64,000 bases of DNA from Sorghum bicolor (Eukaryota > Streptophyta > Magnoliopsida > Poales > Poaceae): assembly GCF_000003195.3 (NCBI RefSeq), contig NC_012871.2, positions 55,977,802 through 56,041,801 of the forward strand, given 5' to 3'. Position 1 is the first letter of the stretch. Each line of letters starts with the position of its first letter. The position numbers and the translations under genes are program-made. This document shows positions 49,146 to 60,200 of the stretch, piece after piece. The notes under the pieces were generated by a model, which saw only the letters and a program-made list of their open reading frames with translations, made no database searches and was not told where the DNA came from.

Positions 49146-51730
49146 AAGGGTGTTTCTTTGGCTAAAAGATTTGTAAGAGGCCTTGCAATTTGTGAAAAGT
49201 TTTTTATAAACCTTCTATAGAAACCAGCGTGGCCTAAGGAACTTCGGATCCCTTTTACGTTCACTGGAGGAGGTAGACCCTCTATTACTTCAATTTTGGC
49301 CTTGTCTACCTCGATTCCCCTCTCGGAAACTAGGTGTCCGAGAATGATGCCTTCTCTGACCATGAAATGGCACTTTTCCCAATTAAGTACCAGGTCTTTA
49401 TCACGGCATCTTTGCAACACTTTGTCTAAGTTTTCTAGACAATGATCAAAAGTTTTTCTATAGACTGAAAAATCGTCCATGAAAACTTCCATAATTTCCT
49501 CGATCATGTCAGAAAAGATAGACATCATGCACCTTTGAAAGGAGGCGGGTGCATTGCATAGTCCGAAGAACATGCGTCTATAAGCAAACGTTCCATATGG
49601 GCATGTGAACGTGGTTTTGCTTTGATCATCGGAGTGGATAGGGATCTGATGATAACCCGAATACCCATCAAGAAAACAAAAGAAAGAATGTTTCGCCAGC
49701 CGCTCTAACATTTCGCCAATGAAGGGCAGTGGGAAATGATCTTTCTTTGTTGCCTTGTTAAGTTTTCGATAATCGATACACATTCTCCACCCTGTCTGTG
49801 GTCGTTGGTGGATTAACTCATCTTTATCGTTTTTAACGACCGTCATGCCTCCCTTCTTTGGAACCACTTGGACGGGACTGACCCTGTCACTGTGTGGTAC
49901 GGGATAAATAATCCCAGCATGAAAAAGTTTGAGAACTTCCTTCTTCACGACTTCACGCATCGCGTTGTTCAGCCTACGTTGGGATTCACGAGGAGGTGTA
50001 AGCTCGGGGTCCGTAGGTATGCGATGTGTGCAGAGTGTTGGGCTTATTCCCTTGAGGTCTTGCAAGGAATACCCAAAGGCTGTGCTATGTTTTTCTAAGA
50101 CGACAATGAGTTTGTTCGACTCCTCATCAGATAGCTTATCACTAATAATTACGGGAGTTTCTTTGTTGCCGTTTAGAAAGGCATAACACAGCCCAGCGGG
50201 CAAGGGTTTAAGCTCAACTGGAGGTTTTGGTGGCGTTTCATCCTCGGGGAGTTCTATGGTTTCTCCTAGCTCGTCCTCTTCTCGAATGAAGCTTTCGGCG
50301 TCTTTATCTAAGGACGATTCGGGTGTTTCAAAAGGTGAAACGGCCATCACCTCCTTGGGCAAAGGTAGGTCGGGTCGAGAGTCGGTCACTGAGTTTTTAG
50401 CTCGAGTGATTGGAATGGAAAAAGTGTCTCTTCCCAATTTTACGTTCATTGCCCCTGTAGTTGGCAGTTCATGGGTTAAAAGCTCTATAGGGTGGCCTAT
50501 AAGGATGTCAAAACTTTTAATGTCAAAGACATAAAAGTCAAGACTCGTTCTGATGTTATCAAGTCGTACATGGGTTTGGTGGAGAATCCCACAACTTTTC
50601 AATTCCATACGCGGGGCTACCCTGAGAGTTTTCTCTGTTAGGGCCAGTGGTTCAGACCCTAGATGGGTGAGCATAAAAGATTTTGACATTAAATTGGCCC
50701 TGACAAGTGGATTATACAATGCTTCTTGCCAGCTACGCCGAATTTTGCACTGAATGGACGAAGATGGAGTATTAATCTGAAGTGGATCAGAAGATAACTC
50801 CGTTTTTTTGGTCCATTCCTGACTCATGATAGCTGAGAGTTCATTAATTGAATGTTTTATAAAATCCTCATCTAGCTGATCATTAGCAGTGGCAACTTGC
50901 GGCTTTCTTTGACATGAGTATTTCGAGGTGTTTCCGAAATCTTTAAATAGATCATCCTCGAAGAACGGGAGATCTGAAGGATGAAAATCTTCCTTCGGGG
51001 GTCCCGATATGGTAGGAGATGTCTCTATAGGTGTATTGTCAGTGGAGGCTATTGATACTTCCTCTATTTCAGGTTCGGGCTCTACGCGGAGGGGTTCTAG
51101 CGGAGGAGTGTTCTCTAGAATGAGGCCTAGTAAGGCTTCTCCTTCTGCTATGGTCTTGTGGTTAAACGACCCTCCGGCAGCTATGTCCAATTGTAGGGCA
51201 GACTCCTTGTGTAGCCCTAGCCAGAAATGTTGTAACAACACGTGGCTAGGGATTGACAAGTCTGGGCCAGAACGGGTAAGAATTAAAAGTCTATCCCAGG
51301 CTGCACCTATGGTTTCCTTCTCTTGTTGTTGGAAGCTGAGAATCTCTTGTCGTAGGGCAGCGACACGAGATATAGGGAAGAACGTGAGACAGAATCTGTT
51401 CCTCAATTCTTCCCAATCTTCTTTCACCTTTCCTACGTTATGGGTGTACCATTGTTTCGCCTTCTCTTCAAGAGAAAAGGGAAACAATTTCCACCTAAGG
51501 GTTTCTTGCGACATACCCGAAATTGTCAGGCATGCACAGAGTTGCTCAAACTCCCTTAAATGATGATATGGATTTTCATAATCTAGGCCTGAAAAGGTTT
51601 GTTCCCGAACCATGGCTATAAAGCCAGGACGGAGCTCATAACTTGAAGCTGTGATTGGCTTTAACGATTGTGGTGGTTCTACGAGCTTGCCCTTAGGAGC
51701 AGAGAGTTGGTAAAGTGTGTTTGGCTCCAT
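49142..51730 (-). pseudogene. gag-protease-reverse transcriptase of the Athila-type element, separated from RNase H by a frameshift
   Basis: One open frame of 862 codons on the minus strand. Gag has YHHLREFEQLC and LFPFSLEEKAKQWY; a protease-like segment has FDILIGHP; reverse transcriptase has the motifs YRKLNKATKKDHFPLPF, GYSGYHQIPI and the catalytic FMDD. The frame ends at KETPF-stop because one extra T sits in a T run at about 49160; the next base triplets continue into RNase H. Without integrase the copy cannot move on its own. Confidence 0.88.
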
Positions 51731-51820
51731 AGTATTTTTTTATAATTTATATATATATATTTAGATAAAAATGGGAGATGATACATGGGCAACTAGGTTC
51801 GACTCAAAAACGACAACCGT

Positions 51821-51838
51821 TCCCCGGCAACGGCGCCA
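51821..51838 (-). other. Primer-binding site, tRNA-Asp type
   Basis: TGGCGCCGTTGCCGGGGA on the minus strand, eight bases inside the 5' LTR. This is the classical Athila primer site. Confidence 0.85.
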
Positions 51839-51846
51839 TAAATGCT

Positions 51847-52536
51847 TGTTTGTATTTCTTAGCGATGCCGCCAATTATCCGCAAGCGCACGGAAGTACCG
51901 TTGTAGCACTTCACCCGGTGGCATTTAGGGTATCGAGATTTCACAAGGAACGAAGGTGTTTTGAGACTTAAACTAAGTGTACCCTAGAGTAAAGTGAGAG
52001 AGATGACTTAGGTAGCGAGGTTCTCCTAATGGTAGAAGTTTTGTGCAAGGCAACGTGCTTTTCTAATCTTACTTCGGGCACCGGAGCGTACCTGGTCTGC
52101 CAGGTAATACCAGCGTGTAGCTCTACGCCGTATCCGGACGTGGAGGAAACTAAGGACAAACAGGGCTGTCACCACCTGCTGCCGACCCCTCAACCGTGGG
52201 ATACGAGGCAAACGAGGGTAACCTCTAACCTAGACACCACGTCTACGTTATTAGCTACTACTCTAGCATTGCGCAGGTCCTCCTGCCAGCCAGCAAGAGT
52301 CCCTCTACTAGAGTATCTACCGAGAGATAGACAACGAACCCGCAAGATTATAAGAACACGATAACGATTACTCAATAACTTCTTAGAACAAAAGAAGAAT
52401 ACAGCCTTTTCTTACCCCAATATGGTATTCCAGGTTGTAGAGGTATAGCTCGGGAAGCGGGCAGCACTTCGGCCCTTCCGCCCAGTGCAACTAAGGGAAC
52501 GGACCGGGTGCTTGCTACTTCTCTTACTCTACACTC
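51847..52536 (-). repeat. 5' LTR of the Athila-type element, truncated
   Basis: 690 bp, aligning base for base with 44631-45333 of the other LTR and then stopping abruptly at acactc|ggcgcac. About 530 bp of outer LTR and, judged from MULE-1, about 440 bp of MULE-2 were lost with it. Confidence 0.88.
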
Positions 52537-53189
52537 GGCGCACATGCTCAAGCTTCTTCTCTCTCTCCTCCCTTAACGTAGCAACATGTCTCCTTTCCTC
52601 CTCTTCCTTGTGCTCCTTCTGTAGAGCCTCCTCTTTGCGTCTGATCTTGAATATCTTTGCACGCTCTGCATCCCACTCCTTCAGTTTTCTAGAAGCCGTT
52701 TGTCTAACTCCTTGATCTCAATGTCGATCCACACTGTTCAAAATCACACAACGGTGGAGGGGTCTGCAACAAAAATAATTGTTAAAAAAATCATGCTTTA
52801 TATGACATAAACTACGTAATGCACAATAAAATTTTCTCACAATAAATTTGTTGCGGCGTTGTTCTGGCGTAAGCTCCCATGCAAAATTGGAACACATCCA
52901 ATATCTCTGTTTGTAGGTTTCCTCATCTTTAGAAATATCTACCTTACAAGGATCACCACAAAAGCACATGGATCTTGGAACACCACTAGGAAGAGGCTTT
53001 AGGTCGTACGGACTACCGGTCGTTCGTCCATAACTACAATTTAAATATTTTCCGTTGCAATAAGCAAAAATATAAAAATAATAAACCCTAAACATAGGTT
53101 CTTCATCTATTGGAAATGAATGATAACTTAATCTAAAAATGATGATTAAGAGATTACGTTGGCTTACTAGCTTTACCACGCCTTGGCAT
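52537..53189 (-). pseudogene. GRF zinc-finger gene copy with charged tail (MULE-2), broken
   Basis: Exons 53158-53189, 52841-53033 and 52537-52763 (cut by the retrotransposon border) parallel the MULE-1 gene at 4400-5127, with identical lengths for the first two exons. Exon 2 is open and keeps CFCGDPC and YWMC. Exon 3 carries a two-base insertion near 52735 and a one-base deletion near 52690, and its 3' end has been removed. Confidence 0.8.
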
Positions 53190-53439
53190 CCTATCATTAT
53201 ACAATAAATAAATTAATAATTACTTCCAACATTAAGTAAAAGATAGATGTAATATATACCAAATCACAACATAAAAAATAATGTGGGGCGAGATTACCTT
53301 GCTAGTGAAGATCTAGGATCAAATCTAAATTTTAACGGTCAAAATGAAATATTTCAAGAGATTGAGAGGATAGGGGAGAGCTAGAACCCGAGAATGAGGA
53401 GAAATGAGAGCACACAGGGAAGATGGTGCGTGTGTTTTA

Positions 53440-53649
53440 AAGCAGAGCTCAGCGCCAAGATTTATGGCTCCGAACTCGACGCCGAGATCCGTGGCTCCGA
53501 GGTCAGCGTCCAGATCTGTGGCACCAAGACATCTGCCCTTGGAGCCAGGATGCTTAGTGCCGACCCCCCGAGTCCATAACTCGATTTAAATTTTATAGGG
53601 CGCCAAATGTATAAATTTTTCAAAAAAGACTAAATTATAAAAAATTGGG
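53440..53649 (-). repeat. MULE-2 right TIR
   Basis: Inverted relative of 42741-42950, with units such as ggctccga, gcgccaag and the AT-rich tip ...aaaaattggg. Confidence 0.8.
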
Positions 53650-54138
53650 GCGAGGCTATATGTCTCCTTATAAGCAAAGTGTTTATCACAAATATCATTG
53701 AGTTCCGCACGTAAAAAGCAATATCAAAATTAGTGTTTTAAAAGCTCTTAAAAAATGAAGATAACCCGTGAAAAGAGTGATAAAGTAATTTCATTAATAG
53801 AAAATACAGATCACGTAAGTTTAAATATTTTTACAAGCTCACTTATCATAACTTAGATACATGAGTATCACACGTGTTTATTCACTGATATAGATAATAC
53901 TTCCTACCTTTCAATCTATAGAACATTTTGTTTTTCATAGATACATAGTTTTATTGTATAATTAGATAGATACGGTAGCGTTATTCTACATCCTAGGTGT
54001 AGAATAATATTCTACATCTCAAGTCAAAAAATTGAGTAGACAAAATACTGATTCAGTATCACCTAGTCGTACACTCAGGACTACAAAATACTGAACAATA
54101 CTGAAACATGGGTACTGAACAATACTTAATTCTGTTCA

Positions 54139-54139
<1 letters not shown>

Positions 54140-54181
<42 letters not shown>
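54140..54181. repeat. TA microsatellite
   Basis: About 21 uninterrupted TA dinucleotides; a candidate polymorphic marker. Confidence 0.95.
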
Positions 54182-54185
<4 letters not shown>

Positions 54186-54289
54186 ATGAAATATATTTAG
54201 AAAAAACCAAAATATATTATGATTTATAATTAATGCGGTACTAGAGTTGAGCAAAGGACGGCTTGATACTCAAGTTTTCTATCGAATCT

Positions 54290-54468
54290 TTGGGCATAGA
54301 ACATTATTAAATATAGATAAAACAATAATTAATTGCACAATTTTGTATGTAATCTTTGAGACGAATCTTTTGAGCCTAGTTAGTCTATAATTAAACATTA
54401 ATTACCAAATAAAATAAAAATACTATAATAATCAAATCTAAAAAAAAATCGTGAAGTAAACCAGGCCA
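54290..54468. mobile_element. Tourist-like MITE relic
   Basis: Shares gacgaatcttttgagcctagttagtc..ataatt and a terminal ...aaaccaggcca with the 15401-15643 family; the left end is eroded. Confidence 0.5.
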
Positions 54469-54768
54469 ACATCTATTGCTTACTCTCTCTCTGTCTTTTT
54501 TTTTTTGAGGAACACACCTGTTGCTTACATGGCCCGTGTAAAATCTCGAGAAGCCCAGTACTTTCCGGCCCAACGGCCCAATCAACTGACAGCCGGGCAC
54601 CGGCTCGCGTCAAAGCCGCCGCCGTCGGCATCCTCCCCTCCGCCTTCAAGGTTCGCTGCCATCCTTCCCGTCTGACCTTCCCGCTGCCTCGCCACCACTC
54701 TTTCACCCACGCTTCCCCTGCTCCTTGGACGTCCTCCGCGCCGCTGAGGCAGCTCCCCAGCTGTTACA

Positions 54769-57700
54769 ATGGACGACACGGAAGCCGCCAAGAACACGGC
54801 CACCACCGGCCCCACTTTTGCCTCCCCTCTCTTCTCCTTCTCCAACCCCGGCGGTGCTTCCTTCGGCTCCGGCTTCGGCTTCGACTCCGGCGCTCCTCCG
54901 GCTCCCCCGCCGCCGTCCGTTGAGGTCCAGCTCTGCGAGGTACTTCTTCTTCTCCATCTCTTTTCTGCTTATTTCGGCGTTCTCGCTTTGGGTGATAGCG
55001 TTAAAGGTTGGATCCTTGCTTGACGATCTTGCAGGAATCGCCCGTTGCGGCAGCTAGGATGGAGCCGGTCGTGGTCGATGACTCCTTGACGATCTACAAG
55101 GTGCGGTAGCTAATGTGCTTGTTCGTTCGCTTCCCTTGTGTTCGTGGAAATGCTTCTCTCACTGTAAGAGCTGTGAAGTACTGCCAAGGGGGAGGTGATA
55201 ACATAAATGGAAAATTATATATGCATTTACCTATTTTCTCTGCCGAAGATACCAAGTTCAAATTTCATATATATATGTACATGATTAAAGAAAACATCAT
55301 CTGACAAATCATTAGGGGAACAAGAAAGAAGACAAAAATAGTTATTATTTCAAAGTTTATCTCTTTTACTTATTATTACAAAGTTTTGAGTTTCATGTTT
55401 CAAAGTTGTGCTACCCAATGGAGGTCATATCATACATAAAAAAAAATCATGTTGAATTGATGCCCAGACTAACTGTTAATTGCATGGTTGCACCTCAATA
55501 TACCATCGCATTTGGCAATGTTGCCTTGCTGCAAAAACTTCATTTAGCCCACTAGTTATTTGGCACATCTGAGAAGCAGCAACAGTGTCTTCAATAGCTT
55601 TATCAATCTTTTCTTACCATATGCTGCTGAGAATGATGCAAGTATCAGGTGCTGGAAACATTCGCTTCTATTCAAGTGCTCTACCATGCCAATTGAGGAT
55701 CAGTGTATCTTTTGCGCACTAAGTCGTGCTTATGCAAAAATTGGCATTTGGAGTTACCAACTTCCCATTGGTTAACTGTAGTTTTAAGTTACCTTCATCG
55801 TCAATACTTTTTTTTAGAAAATTGTGAAATAGTAGGTCTTTGCCATCATGGAGCACTGGATCACGTAGGCAGTACCCAGTGCTCAATACTCAATACTCAA
55901 TAGAGACTTCACAGTTCACAATAAAGGAAAAATAGATCCTGCTGGAAAAATGAAGACTTCAAACACCCATCTTCTCTCCTATCCCTCTCTTCTAAATCAA
56001 ATAAAAAGGAAAGAGGTTTTCTTTTAGCCTTGAAATAGTTGCCTGACCAACTCTTTGGCTTTCTTGGTAGGTCAAAGAAGTAGCTGACATTGCACATAGA
56101 CACATTAGCCAGCAACTATGTTTTTAAGTTGATTACTGATGTTTGACAAGGTTTTACCCATGGGTGGTTCTCAGTCTAGTATGTGAACCACGGAGCCAAA
56201 GGGGAATCCAGTATATGACCATTATACTCGCTCTAGCTATCATTGTTTGGGCCCATGCATCGTGAGTGGGAAACACGGACTAAGAGATGGAAGATGATTG
56301 TAGTTACTTATCCAATAGTTTTAGACATACATAATATTGTGAATTTCATTTCTATTGCATCTGAATGAAGCTTTGGGCCCATGCCTGTGTACTGGTCATT
56401 GGTATCTCCTTGTGATGATGTTAAACTAAGTCGATTTTCTTTCTCAATTTTATTAGGGGAGAGTGAGTACATCTGATGTGTTTGGTGTCAAAGACTCCGA
56501 TTTGGTCCCAGGAAAATATGAAGGTGAAGACTAAATTCAGTTTGTTCTTTACGTCATATTTGTATTTATTTGGCTCTGTGAACTTGAGCATAACCATGGG
56601 CACCAGGTGGGTTGAAGCTGTGGGAAGGTTCATTAGACTTGGTGAAGGCCCTGAATTCTGATATCAAAGAAGATAAACTAAGTCTAGAAGGCAAACATGT
56701 ATTAGAGGTGTGATGCTTGCTCTCATGTTCATGGTTATGCATGTACCATGTGAATCTCTGATTGTTAATTAAATTCTTTTTCTACTGAAATCACTGAGAC
56801 TTGTTACTTTTGGTGCGACCTTTCCTCTTTTCTGCAATAAGGGACGCAAGCAAGCGGCTTTGTCTGCGATCCTGCAAATATGCCATTTTTATGCGGGTTC
56901 CTGCATTTGCGGACTCATAGACAAGCCTTGTATCCCGCAGTGTATATATACTTGTGAACAGATGAATCTGCACTAATAATCTACTTATATTAGCTACTTT
57001 ATTTTGATTTTTTAGCTTGGTTGTGGACATGGCCTCCCTGGCATTTTTGCAGGTCTCAAGGTATTGCCCTTGATCCTTTCCTTTCTGGCATTTTCAAATA
57101 ATTCCTCGCGTATATTGATTTTTCAAAAACTCGAACTGTCAGGGTGCTGACCTGATTCATTTCCAAGATTTCAATGCTGAGGTGCTTAGGTGCTTGACTA
57201 TACCAAATGTAAAAGTCAATCTTTTCAAGGACTCACCTGAAGGAACATGTACACCTCGGATTGTTGGTTTCTTTGCTGGTGATTGGAGTGAAATGGATAA
57301 GCTACTACTTTGCGGGGATGCTGAGCAAGACAGAACAGCCAGTGGTGATACAGAAGGGCAAATGTGTAATGGTTATGATATCATCCTGATGGCGGAGACT
57401 GTCTACGCACTATCTTCTCTTCCAAATCTCTACAGGCTTATCAAGAAGGTCAACATTCAAAATTTTCATTTTTCTGAATATTCTTTCTCAAACATTAAAA
57501 TTTGCTTAATATCGTTTTTCTTACACACTGAAAGCTTTCTGCAGTGCTTGCGCTACCCTGGGGGTGTGGTTTACATGGCAGGGAAGAAGCATTACTTTGG
57601 GGTAGGTGGTGGCACAAGGCAGTTTCTGCGCTTGGTTGAAAAAGATGGTAAGTTGTCTGTTTTCTCTGACTAGAGCTGTTAATCAACGTGATTTTTGTTC

Positions 57701-59012
57701 ATGCACCCCATACTCCATACCTTGCTTCCAGTAGGATCAAATGTTCGTTCTGTGAACTTGTGAAATAACACGTTTGAGAAATCATATTTGTCTGCTACAT
57801 GGTGATCGGATCATTTATGTTTCATTCTCTTTCTTCTTCATATGTCAATCTTATCTAAATCATTGAAGATATTCAACTTTGACTGCTACTATGTACAGAA
57901 CTATTTAGATTGCTAACATGGAATTATTACTATTAATCAGTTTGATTTGTTAAATATTTTCAAATTATAAGGGAAGGTATTTTTTTACTACCATATTACT
58001 ACAAATGATGTTTTTCCCCCCGAAAAGATAGCAAAAGCTTTGTTTTGCCGTAAATATTGTTAGAAGAAAATAATTTTTTTTTGACAATAGAAGAAAAGAA
58101 TTGACCTAGTTTATGAGGGAAACCGGGCCTAAAAACTATACAATTAGGGGTTGAACCCAGTCACCCACACAACTTGGGTTCACAGACAGCACATCTAGGG
58201 GGTTCACAACCGCATCCCAAACATCTTCGATCAGAAGATCAAACTAACAATGTCGGGCGCCACAACTTGCTCAGGAACTCATCACTAAGCATGACGCATT
58301 GACGCACCCCAAGCAACAACTCATAGCCAACTGTATAGGAGCAAAACACCAAGGAGAAAAAGAAAACCAAAACAAAAACCAACCTGACGAAGCTGAACCA
58401 AGGTTCTGGAGATGCTTGATGTCCCGTTTAGGAAGGGAACGATGCCAACCCAAACAGGTTTGGGTTTTCACTTGCAACAACCGAGTGTGAATGCCAATAA
58501 GGCACCTCCAAGGAGGAAGCGATGTTCACAGACGTTGCCGTCCAAGCTTTCTCCTCGACCTCAACTGACCCAACCCCAACAGAGTGGCTAGAGCACGAGC
58601 GCGCCCAGCTACACTCCCACGTCCCACAGCTGCAGCCCATTGTTGCCATGCCACAGCGGCCACCAACCCTGTCACTGGACGTTGGTGACATACTTGAGCG
58701 TTCCTGCTATCACGGTATCACCAAAACATCAAGTAGTTAGAATGTAGATTATCCATTCTTAATATGATATTCTACATGCCATGAACAATGGATAATATTA
58801 TATTTTTTGTTGATGTGAGCATAACTAGAGTACAAACAGTTTCTCTGGATCCATCTTGTTGATTATGTTTTACTTTTGCACACCATGTGGGATCAGGTGT
58901 TGCTTTTACTAACTTTTGGCTGTTCTCAGGCGCTATGCAACCCGAGCGGCTCAATGATGTTGCTGATGGATCATCCAATGTTAGGGAGGTTTGGAAATTT
59001 TCATTCAAATAG
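54769..59012 (+). CDS. METTL18-like histidine protein methyltransferase
   Basis: Eight exons (54769-54939, 55035-55100, 56457-56523, 56607-56707, 57016-57060, 57143-57448, 57545-57647, 58930-59012) sum to 942 nt, 313 residues plus stop. After a Gly/Ser/Pro-rich N-terminus comes VFGVKDSDLVPGKYEGGLKLWEGS, then SAM motif I HVLELGCGHGLPG (about 132-145), FQDFNAEVLR, NGYDIILMAETVY and KKHYFGVGGG. This order matches the METTL18/Hpm1 family, which methylates a histidine of ribosomal protein L3 (uL3) in yeast and man; a plant substrate is inference. Intron 2 (1.36 kb) and intron 7 (1.28 kb, with a retroelement fragment) are long. Confidence 0.9.
58075..58735 (-). mobile_element. Probable LINE 3' fragment in intron 7 of the METTL18-like gene
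   Basis: On the minus strand the sequence ends gtcaattcttttcttctattgtc followed by a run of A, like a retroposed poly(A) tail (plus strand T run at 58074-58082). gttagaa occurs outside both ends (58058 and 58734), a possible target duplication. A minus-strand 87-codon frame has no catalytic motif. Classification as LINE rather than SINE or retrogene is inference. Confidence 0.4.
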
Positions 59013-59810
59013 ATTAGCACTGCCCTTGTGATTGTCGGGGAACTGAAAACATGTACTGGACGCCATATTGGTTGAGAGGGAAATCTTATAGGAGTTACTG
59101 ATTCTCTTAATCTACCTGTGACTGTTTCTAAAAGCTGATCTTTTCCTTTTGGAGCACTGCTTTGCTCTTGGAGACTCAAAAAATTGCTTTACCTCTGCTT
59201 TCTGTTTGTTAAACTTGTTTAGCCTTTCCTCTGAAATGATGAATTCTCCATGATATTCTCTCACTTGCTCTCAAGTTGCCCTCCAGCAATAGTATCTCCT
59301 CTGTACATTAAAAGCATCACTTTCCACTGAGCATCATTGCGAAGATTCCTGATAGTTCCAATGGCAGACACTTCTGATTGAATCACACCTGACAAGTCAA
59401 AAAAAGGGCGCAAGGACAAAATTCTACCCCAGATGCTTCACGATTTCTATCTGAAATGATACACCATGCTGGCATGGGGCCATGGGACTCATGGCAACCA
59501 AGAGGAATGTTTTCCAGTAAACACTCGAGAATGCACCCCAGCAGCACAAGACAGTGAGAAGTGTGAATGCAGTAGGGAGTAGGGACATGGATGTGAAAGG
59601 GTGGTCATAGCCCCATGTGATGCAAGGAATCAAGCATTAGGGCGAGCTTTGTCCCTATCTCCACGTTTCAGTGCTGCTAATCCTTCAACATGGCACAGCC
59701 TTGTGGGGGTCATTCCATGTGGCCTACTGTTCCAGTCCTCTGTGATCTGTATGTACCCCTCCTTTATAGTGTCTATATCTCCTGCCTTGCAGCTTTTGCA
59801 GTGAGCTACC

Positions 59811-60200
59811 ATGATGGGCTTCTTCCAGGACACCGGCGTCGGTGGTGGTGGCAGCCGGGCAGCCAGGTTTCTCCAGTACCAGAGGCTGGAGTGCTGGGAC
59901 GATGGCGCCGCCGCTCCCAGTCCCAGGTCCCGGTGGCGGTGGCTGCCGGCGCTGAATGGTAAGACGGCTTCCCCCTGTTTGTTCAGTGTCAAGAGGCTGA
60001 AGTGGAGCAAGATCACCTCGGTTCTGATACCAAGGAAGGTTGCTGAGTTCTCTGCGAAGATCCGACACGCCAGCGCCAGGACAGAGGTCGACGTCTGCCC
60101 TACCGTCGTCTTCATGTCGCCATGGGGGCTCCCTGTGCTCTCCCGGCCGCTCTTGGTCGGCCACAAGAGCAGGTATCACCATGGAAAGGACACCTTCTGA
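59811..60200 (+). CDS. Small uncharacterised basic protein (129 aa)
   Basis: An uninterrupted frame starts MMGFFQDT, passes through Gly- and Arg-rich sequence, then LKWSKITSVLIPRKVAEFSAKIR and a conserved-looking CPTVVFMSPWGLPVLSRP near the C-terminus. The WGLPVLS ending reminds me of small uncharacterised plant proteins, but I cannot name a family. It lies 800 bp downstream of the methyltransferase gene on the same strand; a splice acceptor-like gcag sits just before the ATG. The antisense frame (59630-60166) is open too, so GC bias is a caution. Confidence 0.45.
   Translation: MMGFFQDTGVGGGGSRAARFLQYQRLECWDDGAAAPSPRSRWRWLPALNGKTASPCLFSVKRLKWSKITSVLIPRKVAEFSAKIRHASARTEVDVCPTVVFMSPWGLPVLSRPLLVGHKSRYHHGKDTF

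Larger units (their letters stand above)
44631..52536 (-). mobile_element. Athila-type Ty3 LTR retrotransposon, deleted internally
   Basis: Oriented on the minus strand. The 3' LTR is complete (44631-45853), the 5' LTR truncated (51847-52536). The primer site TGGCGCCGTTGCCGGGGA (minus strand, 51821-51838) matches tRNA-Asp, used by Athila elements; a purine tract GTGGGGGAG abuts the 3' LTR. The gag-protease-RT frame is long, RNase H follows after a frameshift, and most of integrase is gone. By hand count the LTR overlap (about 690 bp) has about 25 substitutions, so the insertion is not recent. Confidence 0.9.
42741..53649 (+). mobile_element. MULE-2: internally deleted relative of MULE-1, inverted, with nested retrotransposon
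   Basis: The ends repeat the MULE-1 pattern (CCAATTTTTCATAATTTGG..., then GGCGCC/GGAGCC palindromic runs). A duplication GCGAGGCTAT flanks it (42731-42740 and 53650-53659), 9-10 bp, as expected for a MULE. It retains both GRF genes in the order reversed from MULE-1, and lacks the transposase and mobile-domain genes. Both GRF copies have frameshifts or stops. An Athila-type element (44631-52536) sits between them. Net size without it is about 3 kb. Confidence 0.85.
53660..54768. other. Intergenic: MITE relics, TA microsatellite and METTL18-like promoter
   Basis: Half of a Stowaway MITE (53905-53990, cttcctacctttcaatctatagaacattttg), a (TA)n run (54140-54181) and a Tourist MITE relic (about 54290-54468, gagacgaatcttttgagcctagttagtc) lie here. 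From 54530 the sequence becomes the GC-rich leader of the next gene. No TATA box stands out. Confidence 0.55.
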
